Shown: positions 33,421-44,915, counted from the stretch's first letter. The stretch is 64,000 bases of DNA from Linnemannia schmuckeri (GCA_029449235.1 JANATG010000022.1:310001-374000); one strand, 5' to 3'. Program-made: numbers and translations. The notes: a model not told the origin generated them from the sequence alone.

Positions 33421-34192
33421 CGTATGCATTGCATGATGAGTAGATGAATATCTGTCCTTCCATTCTTCCACACGTCGTTCGCTTATCATGTTCTCTTTAA
33501 GTTCTTCGTTTTCTCTTGAAAAGTCGACTGGTACCATTTCTAACACGCACAAGATACTACTGACTGGTTAATGGTTTTCCCCAAATACGCTTTTTTCTAA
33601 TTTGCCTTTGTACGTTGCTTTCTTCTTTTCCATGCTAAACCTTGCATGAAAAGAAGCAAAAAATAGATCCGTTTGCTCCAATCGTTCGATTGCTTCAAAG
33701 TTCTGGCTAAACCTTGATGCGCTTGCGCAATTATCTGAAAGAGAGAGAGAGAGAACGTCAAGACGCGTATATGTTTGTCTGTGTGTTGAGCTGGACGGCA
33801 AATGGGCTGGGGTCATGAAAAACCAGAGGGGGCTGAGACAGATATGGAAATAGCACGGCAAAAGGTTTTATGAACAAGTGTTTTTTGGAATGGCTGCGCT
33901 GCGGAGATAATCTTTTTGAGAGGGAGAGGAGGGGAGGTCTGGGTTTTGTAAGATATGAGCTGGCGGGAAAGCAACGGGCAGAAGGACGAAAAGGGAAATA
34001 AAAATTCGATCGCGTACAGAGACCAAATAAGCATAAGCAAAGAGGTGCGTGGCTGCGACACGATTGGATGTGTCTTTTGGTGAACGAATGCATAGAACAA
34101 CTGAGCCTTTTTTTTTTCTTTTTCTTCTTTGTTTGCTGACTGCTCCCGTGGGAGGAGGGATGTTATGAACATAAAGGTTCTGTTGATGGTAA

Positions 34193-34223
<31 letters not shown>

Positions 34224-34249
34224 CATTCAACGCACACACACTTACTTCA
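32787..34249. other. Intergenic
   Basis: Holds the (TTTTTTTTAC)n tract at 32876-32920, purine tracts, and one LINE-tail insertion at 33380-33428 (listed separately). No gene is recognised; leucine-rich open frames on the minus strand near 33.9-34.8 kb come from simple sequence. Confidence 0.5.
33380..33428 (-). mobile_element. Ultra-short LINE-tail insertion with 14-bp TSD
   Basis: On the minus strand the insert is TGCATACG followed by about 40 A (one interrupting G). It is flanked by a perfect 14-bp direct repeat, TTGCATGATGAGTA, at 33366-33379 and 33429-33442. TGCATACG-A(n) differs by one base from the LINE D end TGCGTACG-A(n). No tRNA gene is nearby. Confidence 0.75.
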
Positions 34250-34426
34250 CAACCAACACAACCAACACAGCCAACACAACCAACACAACCAACGAGAACA
34301 ACCAAAACAACAACCAAACCAACAACCAAACCAACAACCAAACCAACAACCAAACCAACAACCCAAACCAACAACCAAAACAACAACTAAGACAACAACT
34401 AAGACAACAACTAAGACAACACAAAA
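34250..34426 (+). promoter_or_regulatory. A/C-only low-complexity leader of AKR copy 3
   Basis: About 170 bp made almost only of A and C (CCAACACAA, then the 11-mer ACCAACAACCA repeated, then CAACAACTAAG) run straight into the ATG at 34427. As RNA this would be an unstructured 5' leader. A 23-T tract lies just upstream (34199-34223). Confidence 0.55.
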
Positions 34427-35708
34427 ATGACAAACACAACGACTGCCAACATCCCCCGTGTCATCCTGGGAACAATGACCTTCGGTCTCGAGAACAGCAG
34501 CACAGAGACATCTGTTGTCCGTGTTCGCGGTGTCGAAAACGTCGCTCCCTTCCTGACAACCTTTTACGCTCACGGACACATCGAAATCGATACTGCTCGA
34601 ATCTATGGCAATGGCGACACGGAAACCGTTCTCTCGCAGTTGCCCACCGCTCATTTGAGGATTGCGACCAAGGTCTATCCTCTTAATCCCGGAAGTCATA
34701 ACAAGGAGAACTTGCCTGTTCAGTTCAGAGAGAGTTTGAAGGCGCTCAAGGCGGAGAGGGTCGATATCTTGTACTTGCATGCTCCAGATTACTCGGTTCC
34801 TTATGAGGAGACTGTCAAGGCGATTGACGATCTCTACAAAGAGGGACTCTTTGAGCGAGTAAGCTGAAGGAAGAAAGACGTGCCTTGTTTGTATCCGTAT
34901 GCTTATTTGTGCACCCTTCGATCGAAAACTAATACCCCACCCCCACTTCTTTCCCTACTCTTCGATCTAGTTCGGTCTGTCAAACTACTCGGCATGGAAC
35001 GTAGCTCAAATCTACGAGATCTGCAAGCAGAACGGATACGTCCTGCCAACAGTCTACCAAGGAATGTACAACCCCATCGCTCGCTCCGTCACTACTGAAC
35101 TCCTCCCCTGCCTCAAGCACTACAACATCAGCTTCTATGCCTTCAATCCTATCTCTGGAGGTGTCCTTTCTGGCAAGTACAAGTTCGCAGAAGACGAGGT
35201 CAAGGAGGGTGGCCGCTACGACCCCAACACCCGTTTCGGAAAATTGTAAGCTTTCGTTCATGCGTTTTTTTTTTGTATTGTTTTCTCCCGCCAAACCGAA
35301 ATGGAATCGATACTGATCTGTGATCTGACCACCCGTCACTTGAATTCTACATTCCCTCTCAGATTCCGTGAACGCTACTGGACAAAGACAAACTTCGAGG
35401 CCGTCCAAGCACTCATAAAGGTCGCCACCGCCAACAACCTCACCCTTCTCGAAGCAACACTCCGTTGGATGCGTCACCATTCGGGTCTTGAAGCCAAGGA
35501 TGGAATCATCATAGGCGCCTCGACAGTTGCACAATTGGAAGAATCCTTGACCGAGTTGGAAAAGGGTCCTCTCCCTGAGGAGATGATCAAGGCATTCGAT
35601 GAAGCCTGGGAGCATGTCAAGTCAACGACCAACTGGTACTTCCGTGGACCTACGGAACCCACGCTGATTTTCATGCTCAGGAAGGGCATGGAGAAGGATA
35701 GCAAGTAG
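34427..35708 (+). CDS. Aldo-keto reductase, AKR7-like, copy 3
   Basis: Three exons, 34427-34858, 34971-35245 and 35363-35708, give 350 residues. The catalytic tetrad is Asp55 (EIDTA), Tyr60 (RIYGNGD), Lys82 (ATK) and His118 (YLHAPD); the cofactor-side FGLSNYSAWN and the C-terminal LRWMRHHSGL with GIIIGAST are intact. It lacks the first intron of copies 1 and 2: VILGTMTFG is continuous. It lies in direct orientation with copy 2 (upstream) and with the pseudogene and copy 4 (downstream), so the cluster looks like a tandem array. The product ends about 20 residues after WYFRGP. Confidence 0.92.
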
Positions 35709-36001
35709 ATACCCCCCAATTCGCACCTTTGTATTCCATGATAGCAACAGCACCGGTAGCGAATGAAAAGACCAAGAGTTTTCCACCTGAAATAAAACAC
35801 TTATCCCCTTGAATGCCTGAGGGATTAAGGACAGTTAGACTGTTTTGAGTATTCTTCAGCCTAAAATAAACTGATCAAAAGGATTGATTGGTGACGCAAT
35901 TGATTTTTTTTTTTTTTTTTTTTTTCAAATAGAACCAAAGATTGTCCTCTGTTTTAGTTCTTCATAAGATGCTCGACTTATACAGTGATCGTCCACTTTT
36001 A

Positions 36002-36293
36002 TCTTCACCCTCGCCTCTTCTTCACCCTCGCCTCTTCTTCACCCTCGCCTCTTCTTCACCCTCGCCTCTTCTTCACCCTCGCCTCTTCTTCACCCTCGCC
36101 TCTTCTTCACCCTCGCCTCTTCTTCACCCTCGCCTCTTCTTCACCCTCGCCTCTTCTTCACCCTCGCCTCTTCTTCACCCTCGCCTCTTCTTCACCCTCG
36201 CCTCTTCTTCACCCTCGCCTCTTCTTCACCCTCGCCTCTTCTTCACCCTCGCCTCTTCTTCACCCTCGCCTCTTCTTCACCCTCGCCTCTTCT
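36002..36293 (+). repeat. 17-bp minisatellite, about 17 copies
   Basis: The unit TCTTCACCCTCGCCTCT is repeated head to tail with almost no variation. Because 17 is not a multiple of 3, it opens frames with a 17-residue periodicity (LFFTLASSSPSPLLHPR), which I consider artefacts. The rest of 35709-37573 is AT-rich and without gene. Confidence 0.95.
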
Positions 36294-36534
36294 TAACTTC
36301 CGCTGCTTTGAGGCATGCAGACCTCGTCTTCACCCTTGTCTCTTCATCTTGCGCTTCGTCCTTTCTGTTTCAACTCAGCATACCATTATATTTTTTCTTT
36401 CTTCACAATAGGTATCGTGTCTTCATTCCTCCCCGCTTCTCAACTGTCATTTATATCATTGGTTGTCGAATCATGAAATAAAGGTGAGCATCATGAAGAT
36501 ACCAATGTCAATTACTCTTTTTTTTTCTCATAAG

Positions 36535-36670
36535 AGCAGAGAAGAAGGAGAGAGAGGGGGAAGAAGAGAGAGGGGGAGAAGGAGAGAGAGGGGGAAGAAG
36601 AGAGAGAGGGAAGAAGAGAGAGGGGGAGAAGGAGAGAGAGAGAGGAGGGGGGAAAGAGTAAGAGAGACAG
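36535..36670. repeat. GA-rich imperfect repeat
   Basis: Purine-only tract of GAGAGAGGGGGAAGAA-type units; no coding value. Confidence 0.8.
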
Positions 36671-37573
36671 AAGGAGGCATAGCGGAAGTGGTTCATTCGC
36701 ATAGTCAACGCGATTGCCGGCCAAATCAAGTACTGTAAAAAAAGGAATCGACTCGCTTAATTCTCACCGACCGTCCTCGTGAATCGTTCTGCCAAAGTAA
36801 CCATCCTTTCACGATAACATATCACCATTTAGCGACCCAACATCATTGTTTGTATGAGTCATCGCTATCAATAGGCGCATATGAAGAAAAGGCAGGTAGA
36901 AAAGTTTGTTTAGTCTTTGCAAGCCTACAAAGGACACTTTTTCGTGTTTACTTATCCTTTGCATTTTGTCTCTTCTCTTTGCTTTCTTTACCTGCCTTTT
37001 ATGTGCCCAATATTGACTACATTTTGCATGAAAAAGGGCCGACTTCGTGGTCGTACAATTGCTCAGGTTTATTTTTTTAGCGTTCTGGCTAAACCTTGAT
37101 GCGCTTGTGCAGTTATGTGAGAGAGAACGTCCACTACATGAATACCTGGTGAAAGAAAATAAGCCATTCTGACTGCGGTAAAAGAATCAGGGCTTGTTTT
37201 AAAGGTAGTGGGTCGATGGGAAAGAATAAGCGAAAATGGAAGGGGAAGAGGATTAGAAGGAGAACTGTTGCAAGAAAAAGGATATAAGGAGTGGATGGAG
37301 CAAAAGGAAGTGCTTGTCTGCAGTATTAGGTCTTTGCTCGATTCATGAACAAAACAACCTAGTGGAAGTTGGGCTTTGGAATGAATGAAACAATGAACCC
37401 CTTTCTCATCTCTTTGATTTTTTTGTTTATTTGCAACTCTCGGAAAAGAAACAAGATGATTGCCTGTCAATATGTCGTAGTTGTTTTTCTTGCATAAAAC
37501 TAGACATCGTCGCCAACTACCTATTTTCTCTATCAAACTCACTCTCTCAACAACCAAAAAAATATAACAAAGA

Positions 37574-38645
37574 ATGACTGTCAAAGCAACCGCCAACAAC
37601 CCTCGAGTCGTCCTCGGAACAATAATCTTTGGCCTTGAGAAAATCAGCACTGACACCTCTCTCGTCCGCATCCGCGAGCCGACAATATCGCTCCCTTCCT
37701 CACTGCATTTCACGCCCATGGACACATCGAGGTCGACACCGCTTGACTCTACGGCAACGGGGACACGGAAAGCATTCTCTGGCAATTGCCTAGTGCTCAT
37801 ATGAAATCTCGACCAAGATCTATCCCTTTGCTCCCGGGAGCCACAACAAGGAGAATCTGTCGAGGCAGTTCCGTGCAAGTCTGAAGACGCTCAATGCGGA
37901 TAAGGTTCAACATCTTGTACCTCCACGCGCCGGAAAAGTCGATGCTTTTTGAGAAGGCTGTCGAGGCCATTGATGACCTCTACAAGGAGGGGCTTTTCAA
38001 GCGTGTAAGCTTCATTTAAATGAATGCGCGCTTTGTTAGTGTTTGCATGCTTATTTACTTACCCTGGCCGAGATCGAAATCAAAATCTGACCATTTTCGG
38101 CCCACCAGGGAATGTACAACCCTATCGCGCGCTCTGCTACCACTGAGTTGCTTCCCTGCATCAAGCACTACAACATGGGCTTCTATGCCTACAACCCCAT
38201 CTCTAGAGGTGTTCTCACACGAAAGTACAAGTTTGTAGGGCATGAGGTCAAAAAGGGACACCGCTATGACCCCAACACTCGTTTCAGAAAAATGCAAGTT
38301 CTTGCTAATGCATTGCTTCATGTTTTCTTCTGAGCCACCAAGTCAAAAAAACATGCGACCTTAATGTATAGTCTGACCCCTTCGTATTTTTTATATAATC
38401 TCTGTCTTCCACAATATCGCCAGCGCTACTGAACAGAGACATACTATGAGGCTGTCCAAGCGCCCACAATGACCGCCAGCGCCAGCAACCTCGCTCTTCT
38501 CGAGGCGACCCTCCGCTGGATGCGTCACCATTCCGGTCAAACCGCCAAGGACGGCATCATCATTGGCTCGTGGTCGGTTGCTCAATTGGAGGGGTCGTTG
38601 ACTGGGCTCGACAAGGGTCCTCTTTCCGTGGAGATGTTCAATTGA
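37574..38645 (+). pseudogene. AKR7-like pseudogene
   Basis: It starts like copies 3 and 4 (ATG at 37574; VVLGTIIFGLEKIS). A frameshift follows after VRIRE, and an in-frame TGA sits directly after the DTA of the catalytic Asp motif (near 37745). The whole FGLSNY...PTVYQ segment between the second exon boundary and GMYNPIARSA is missing, and the last exon is disrupted before the C terminus. Homology resumes at 38110-38300 and 38420-38645. No alternative splicing would restore the tetrad region. Confidence 0.9.
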
Positions 38646-39510
38646 CATGTGTCCCTCAAGCTATTGTCTAAGACAATGAAAGAAAAGAAGCTAAATGGCA
38701 AGGTGGATTTTACTTCTACTGTTTTCGCGTCTCAGGTGTCCAAAGGTCTAATGGCCATAATAGCACAAAGAAATAAGAAAGACAGTCATGGCTTCCGCAC
38801 TGGAAGAAAACAAACAGGTGCTTCTACGTTTGCGCATTATGATTGTACGTATATGATGTGTCAAGGGGTAACAATGAAGCCAGGCAAATACAAAAGGCGT
38901 TCGTGTCTTCCACGCGGCCCCTACCATACTTTTCATGTATTTGCTGGACCTGTTGATTTGCTTATCCAGGGACGTGATATCAGTCTACCAAACAAGAAAA
39001 TATGCCGGTGCTATGAGCGGCGTGGATAGTGCCAGATATGCGTGCCACACAGAGATGCATAGTTCGTCCTGCATCCCTTCATCATCCACAAGGGTTTACA
39101 ACAGCGCAGTCCAATGATAGGTAATGAAATAAAGGCGTACGGGCTCGTAAAATTGAAAATACCGAGGTGCGCAGTGGAGGCGCTGCTAAACATCGATTAT
39201 AGAACGCGTTGCTAGCCCCCCCCCCCCCCCCGACATGCGTGTCTGCTAGTCCGTTGGCTAGGACACGGCCAGACGATTACTACGACGACTGCGGATGTAG
39301 GAGATCAGGGCTGGTTTGTGTTTTTGATTGAAGGTGCTCTGAACGACCAAAAATGCTGCGAGGGGAATGGGCGATGCAGGATGGACGCTCTTTGGGAAGA
39401 CTAGGGCTCCCGATTTTTTTTTTTCATGTGAGGCGTACATAGTTAATAGTGACTATGGGTCGTTAATCGTTTGATCATGTACCTTTTTACGCTGTCGAGT
39501 TTGGTGTTGG
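38646..39510. other. Intergenic
   Basis: No gene recognised; includes a C17 run at 39217-39233. Confidence 0.4.
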
Positions 39511-39520
39511 TATAAAAAGG
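39511..39520 (+). promoter_or_regulatory. TATA box of AKR copy 4
   Basis: TATAAAAAGG lies 91-100 bp upstream of the ATG at 39611; well placed for a core promoter. Confidence 0.55.
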
Positions 39521-39610
39521 GCGCCTTTCCCCTTTTTTTCTTTACACTCGACTTGATCTCAACACAAACACATCCCTCGAGCGATCTCCCCAATCAACTA
39601 ACAAAAAAAA

Positions 39611-40486
39611 ATGACAAACACAACAACCACAACCACCGCCAACATCCCACGCGTCATCCTTGGCACAATGACATTCGGCCTCGAGTCGACCGACGCCGAA
39701 ACTTCCGCCGTCCGCGTCCGCGGTGCCCAGGCCGTCGGTCCCTTTCTCACCACCTTCTCTACCTACGGCCACACAGAAATCGACACTGCTCGGTTCTATA
39801 GCAATGGCGACACGGAGACCGTTCTCTCGCAATTGCCTACTGCCCATATGAAGATCTCGACCAAGGTCTATCCCTTTGCTCCCGGGAGCCACAACAAGGA
39901 GAATCTTCCGAGGCAGTTCCGTGCGAGTCTGAAGGCGCTGAAGGTGGAGAAGGTGGATATTTTGTATCTACATGTGCCGGATTATGATACGCCTTATGAG
40001 GAGACTTGTAAGGCTATGGATGATCTCTACCGAGAGGGCTTGTTTGAGAAGGTAAGCATTCTAGTACTTAAAGAGTGAGTAGGCCCTTGTCGGCAGTTTT
40101 CTTTGCGTCAGTCGACATGTCGACATCATAGCTAATCTCTCTTTTCTCTGCCATCTCATATGCACCAATTAGTTTGGTCTGTCAAACTACTCGTCCTGGA
40201 ACGTAGTCCAGATTTATGAGATTTGCAAGCAGAATGGATACGTCTTGCCAACAGTCTACCAAGGGATGTACAACCCTATCGCGCGCTCTGTCACCACGGA
40301 GCTCCTCCCTTGCCTGAGACACTACAACATCAGCTTCTATGCCTACAACCCAATTTGTGGAGGCGTCCTCTCGGGAAAGTACAACTTTAACGTCGACCCC
40401 GAGGGCACGCGATATGATCCCAAAACTCTCATCGGACAGATGTAAGTCTTTCTTTTTTTCACGTCTGTTTTTATTTTATGATGATT

Positions 40487-40521
<35 letters not shown>

Positions 40522-40924
40522 CTGATTTTAACCACCCTTCCTCCAACTAACGAAACCATTACATCTCCTTCGATTCGTATGCTTGCTTCTTATCAGGGCC
40601 CGAGATTGGTACTGGAACAAATCAAACTTTGAAGCAGTCCAACAGCTCAAACTCGTCGCCGCCGCCCAAAACCTCACCCTCCTCGAAGCAACGCTCCGCT
40701 GGATGCGCCATCATTCCGGACTTGATGCCAAGGATGGGATCTTGATTGGATCGACGAGTGTTGCCCAACTGGAGGAGTCGCTGACAGAGTTGGAGAAGGG
40801 TCCGTTGCCCGAGGAGATGGTGAAGGCGTTTGATGAGGCCTGGGAAGCAGTGAAGGGAACGACGAATTGGTACTTTCGCGGACCGGATGCGCCCAAAGTT
40901 GCCTTCTTGCAGAAGAAGGAGTGA
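39611..40924 (+). CDS. Aldo-keto reductase, AKR7-like, copy 4
   Basis: Three exons, 39611-40051, 40173-40441 and 40597-40924, give 345 residues. The catalytic tetrad is Asp58, Tyr63 (RFYSNGD), Lys85 and His121 (YLHVPD). The N terminus carries a Thr run (TTTTTT). Intron positions match copy 3 and it also lacks the extra first intron. The second intron contains a (GT)n microsatellite (40490-40520). The last exon begins ARDWYWNKSNFEAVQ and ends FRGPDAPKVAFLQKKE. The TATA box and clean A-rich start context suggest an active gene. Confidence 0.92.
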
Positions 40925-41787
40925 AGAGAGCTCGTACTAGTCTTTGCGCCTGGAATGAGAGTCCATCCGTAGATAAAAGGAAGGGGTTTTCTTTATTCAG
41001 GATATCCTCGGAGGGAATTAAAAATGAAGAAGTAGAAAAAAGCATGATTGAGTTTGGTTTTCTCTTGTTCTCGTTGCTTCTGTTGTCTGTCTGTCTGGCC
41101 GGGAAATCCTTTTGCCAAGTTAGCATTTTTATTCTCGTTCATGCATTCACCCAGCCAATTGGAGGACGTGCGTCCAGACCCTTCTATCTAAAAGTTGTCA
41201 TTATCCCCTTGTTTCTCCACTCTGATCGATCGATTGATAGAAACTGACGCATGAGCCGAGATCTCGGAAACATACATTTTTTTTTTGGTGCTACTCTTTT
41301 CCCTTGTCTTCTCTGTTCTTGATCTATCTATAGGCGATCAATTATCTTTTCTTTGACGATATCACCATCACTGAGTTAACAATGACCAAAAAAGAATTAG
41401 CGCAGCTATTTTAACAAAAAAGTAAAGGAAAAAAAAAAGAGGGGAGAGTACACTGTAAATAACAAAACCTCAAGTCGTTTTGCATCTAAGGTCGAACAAG
41501 AGGAGTGCTGTTGGGCAAGTCAACTTTTCAGTCAAAAAAATAACGGCAGCATGAATGCTTGATGTTTCGTTACAGCTTAAAAGACCAGGAATGTGCAGCA
41601 TCATTCAAATACGCACACATGCTCTCATGAATATGGATTTGATTTGTATTCTATTCTTAATTATCTACATCATACTACTTGGCTCACGCTGCCTCAATTC
41701 TTATCGTTGTAAGTCCTACTACAACCAGCTGAAAAAAAGGCCCATATAATCGGCAAAAATGAATGACAAAAAATATATCACTTTGTC

Positions 41788-42596
41788 GCATATATCTCAA
41801 CATTGCCCACTTATTTTTTATCGCCTTGTACGTTGCCCCATAGTATTTTCCTTTGTTTGGCCTCGTTTTAAAGTTTATACGTTACCAAGGACTGATATAA
41901 ACGTTGCCCTCTACTAGCCGTTGCCCGCCCCTCCCTTGCCCAGCCAGCCCCAGGCCGCGACAACTTTGTCAACGGGGCCTGCATAACATTTTGCGTGATA
42001 CATGTTCGGATGCATGGTTATATATAGATCATAGCAGAGGTTAAGAAGCATGCGAAACAAATGGTGTATATTGTAATGAAGAAACGGAGGAGGTGAGAAA
42101 AAGGAGTATGATCGCGTGTGCTGATAGTTCGCGGCTAGTACTCGACGTTGAATTCCGAGTCATGAACTCTGAACTTCTTGCTGACTCTCTCGCTGGCAAT
42201 CTCTGCTTGAGATTTCAGCCGTTTGCTGCGAGGCCGACCTCTTGGCGTTACCACGCTGGGATCCTCGACATATTCAACACCAGCTCTGATTGCTTGGAAC
42301 TTCCTCTTTGCCTCTTCAATGCATTGAGAGAAGGTATTGCTGTCGGCTTCGGAGAATGGGGTCTGCTGTCTCATAAACTGGGAAATGTCCTTAGCCACCT
42401 CGCATCGCCGGCGGTCGTCCACGGTCTCCTCCAGTTCGGCAACGTTTAATTTTCAATAATGGGCAAGGTTTAGCGGAAACTGTGGCAATGATTAAAGAAG
42501 GTTGAAAATACAATGGCAACGTTTAAGGGCAACAAGAGGAAAATACTAAGGGGCAACATAAGACGAAAAACAGGTGGGGAACAAATAAATATATCC
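41788..42596. mobile_element. Mutator-like DNA transposon remnant with 9-bp TSD
   Basis: Bounded by a perfect 9-bp direct repeat, CACTTTGTC, at 41779-41787 and 42597-42605. The ends are imperfect inverted repeats of at least 60 bp sharing GTTGCCCC(A/T)TAGTATTTTCC, with several further GTTGCC motifs inside each arm. A 9-bp TSD and long inverted repeats fit Mutator-like elements. The 0.8-kb body holds only a 95-codon transposase-like piece, so it is non-autonomous. Confidence 0.65.
42135..42422 (-). pseudogene. C-terminal transposase-like fragment
   Basis: A 95-codon open stretch inside the TIR element. It has helical, charged character and an AT-hook-like TPRGRPRSKRLKSQAE motif, common at the C-terminal tail of Mutator/FAR1-type proteins. 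No DDE catalytic residues or SWIM zinc finger are present. The family assignment is an inference from the motif and the TSD size. Confidence 0.45.
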
Positions 42597-42678
42597 CACT
42601 TTGTCAAAGGTTGAGGTGATGTCCAATGAAAAGAAAAATAGGCAGCAAAGCAACGCCCGCATCATCCCCTCCTTCCGG

Positions 42679-43214
42679 ACATATTTATTTGTTGTCCAAC
42701 CTTTTTTTTTGGCTCCTTATGTTGCCCATAGTAAAGTCTATTCGTTATCCCCTCCCCCCCCCCCAGTTGCCATCGGAGATTGAATACTCTTAAACGTTGC
42801 CAAAAAGCGCCAATCTGTTGCCCACCCCGCAAAATTATTTGCTGCCATTGACATAGTTGCCCCATGTATTGAGCTGCATCCTCATGAGTCGCGTATTTTC
42901 TTTGCTCCCTTTCTCGTTCTCTTTCTCCCATCTGTATCATTCCTGACATGGTTGCCTCATGTATCAGCCGTATACCTATGAGGTTCCTGATGCACATGCA
43001 TGACACAAGTAGCAAGAGCTCGATTCTCTGCAGATAGATGATGCCGCAGCGCAGGTAGGGGAAGAGAGGTGAGGCAACATATAGCGGCAGAGTCATGGGC
43101 AGCGTTTAAGATTTCGGGATGGGCACCGGATTAGAGCAAAATTGTGGGCAACGAATAAACTTTACTATGGGCAACATTTAAGGAGCCAAAAAGGATGGGC
43201 AACAAATAGGATAT
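42679..43214. repeat. Second inverted-repeat element with GTTGCC motifs
   Basis: The left end (around ATTTATTTGTTG...GGCTCCTTATGTTGCCC...ATAGTAAAG) and the right end read in reverse (CCTATTTGTTGCCC...GGCTCCTTAAATGTTGCCC...ATAGTAAAG) match over about 75 bp. GTTGCC/GGCAAC motifs recur through it. A piece of the same right end reappears at 44658-44690. The exact ends are not fixed: the flanks give only an imperfect duplication. Confidence 0.6.
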
Positions 43215-43433
43215 TCCCTTCTTTCGATTTTCAGTACATCGAGCTTTTCTTAGTACGAGAAGTAAAAAAAAAAAAGCACCGAGCTTCTCACAATGCTGTC
43301 GTAGTCTGCTCAAACCTGGACGATCAAGAGGGAAGTAGCATGCCATGGTGCTGTGAAAACACTTGACTCTCTTACGCGTATCACTTATTAGCGTCTTGAG
43401 GTCTTTTTAGGGTTTTTTTAGAGGGTTTCAGGG

Positions 43434-43470
43434 TTTTAATACCTCAGAACTCGTTCCTGAGGTATTAAAA
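43434..43470. repeat. Perfect hairpin
   Basis: TTTTAATACCTCAG and CTGAGGTATTAAAA form a 14-bp perfect stem with a 9-nt loop. It sits between two transposon remnants; it may be part of a MITE. Confidence 0.7.
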
Positions 43471-43483
43471 AAAAGAAGAGGCG

Positions 43484-44625
43484 CCCCCGGGAAGAAGATA
43501 TTCTGACTATAATGTCAGTTTAGTTATTCTGACACTATAGTTAGATTTGCCAGATATTCTAACAGCATGTCAGCTTAACCAGATACTCTGACATCCATTG
43601 TCAGATTAACCAGATACTCTGACATCCATTGTCAGATTAACCAGATATTCTGACATCATAATTTTGGAAACATGTCAGATTATCTTTTTTTACAGTCAGA
43701 TTAACTCCTGCGCTCACATACAATAAACCCCCTTTCACTTCGTTTTTATTTATGAAGGTCGAAATGGCCGTGAGAAATTCTACTAAAAGAGGTAAAACGA
43801 AATGTCCTATTCAAAGTTGCGAAACGAAATGGCCTTGAAAATACTACTAGAAGAGGAAAAATGAAACGTTCTGTTCAGAGTTGCGAAAAACGAAATAGCG
43901 AAACGAAACAGATACCCAGGGCCAATCGAACTCTTGGACAAAAATAGGCACTTGAACTCACTTGACACTTTCCAAGGATCCACCCACCCTTAGACTCGAC
44001 ATTTGATGTGCTGAAATGGATGGTGTTTATTTCCCTTCATATGAGTATTACATGTCAGAATATCCAGATAATCAGACTGTCGAGAATCCGAACTAGAACC
44101 AGGCGAGGTTGACCTTTCTCAGGGCAGAGACTGGAGGTATGGTGGGTGGGGGAAGATGAGGAAGAGGAGAGATGGGTTGAAAGGTATTGACGAAGTGTAT
44201 TCAAGTTACTAGGTGCGGAACAAGCTACGTTAAACTATGGCTACTTATACTGGCTATCTGGGCTCTTAATAAATTATTTCTGCAGGAGCAGCCTGGATGC
44301 ATATTAATTAATGCACCAAAGCCTTGCTGCATAATAATTAATGTATACGCTGCCTTGAGCCTAGGACGCGACATCTGAGCCTAGGACGCGACATCTGCGC
44401 CTAGGACGTGACACAGACATTGATGGCATGTCAGAATAACTTTTCTTGAAAATGATAATTTGACAGCACATGTCAGATTAGCTAGAAAAACGCTATTTGA
44501 CTTCAATGTCAGATTAGTTATTCTGACATCAGATGAAAACAATATGACTGAAGTCAAATTATCTCATAAATATTATTCTGACATCTAATGTCATATTATC
44601 TTATTCCCGCTCCCGGGGCTTCGCA
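43484..44625. mobile_element. Non-coding element built of TGTCAGA repeats with inverted ends
   Basis: Both ends start with CCCGGGA and carry many alternating copies of TGTCAGATTA and its complement (43495-43700 and 44425-44600), so the arms are inverted to each other. The middle has no coding content, but holds a 20-bp triplicate repeat (GAGCCTAGGACGCGACATCT) at 44357-44416. It looks like a non-autonomous DNA transposon with subterminal binding-site arrays. Family unknown. Confidence 0.5.
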
Positions 44626-44773
44626 CCGGGTACACCTCTAGTTGTCTGTTGCCCGAGGGGGCAACAAATAGGATATTCCCCTTCTTCGATTGTTCGCTCG
44701 CTGCTCAATTCCAAGCGAGGCTAAAAAGTTGCAAAAGAGAAGCTCCTAATTGAATCAGGAGATGATGATCTAG

Positions 44774-44846
44774 CGCCCAACGTGGGGGTCGAACCCACAG
44801 CCTTCAGATTAAGAGTCTGACGCTCTACCGATTGAGCTAGCCGGGC
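44774..44846 (-). tRNA. tRNA-Lys(CTT)
   Basis: Identical 73-nt gene. Both flanks (about 110 bp upstream, 50 bp downstream) are homologous to, but diverged from, those of the 2095/30721 pair, so this is an older segmental copy. Confidence 0.97.
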
Positions 44847-44915
44847 TAGAAGCTACTTGCTGATAGTAACTATTTTTGGGACATTTTTGATCTCAATAAA
44901 AAAGATTAACACAAA

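Noticed and set aside
33868..34780. Minus-strand hydrophobic Val/Leu/Gly-repeat frames
   Set aside because: They are the complement of the CAA-rich leader and the first AKR exon.
36002..36293. Possible CRISPR-like array
   Set aside because: Units are contiguous 17-mers with no unique spacers, in a eukaryotic context.
35942..36481. Open frame with a 17-residue periodic peptide
   Set aside because: It is the 17-bp minisatellite read through in all three frames; no start context or domain.
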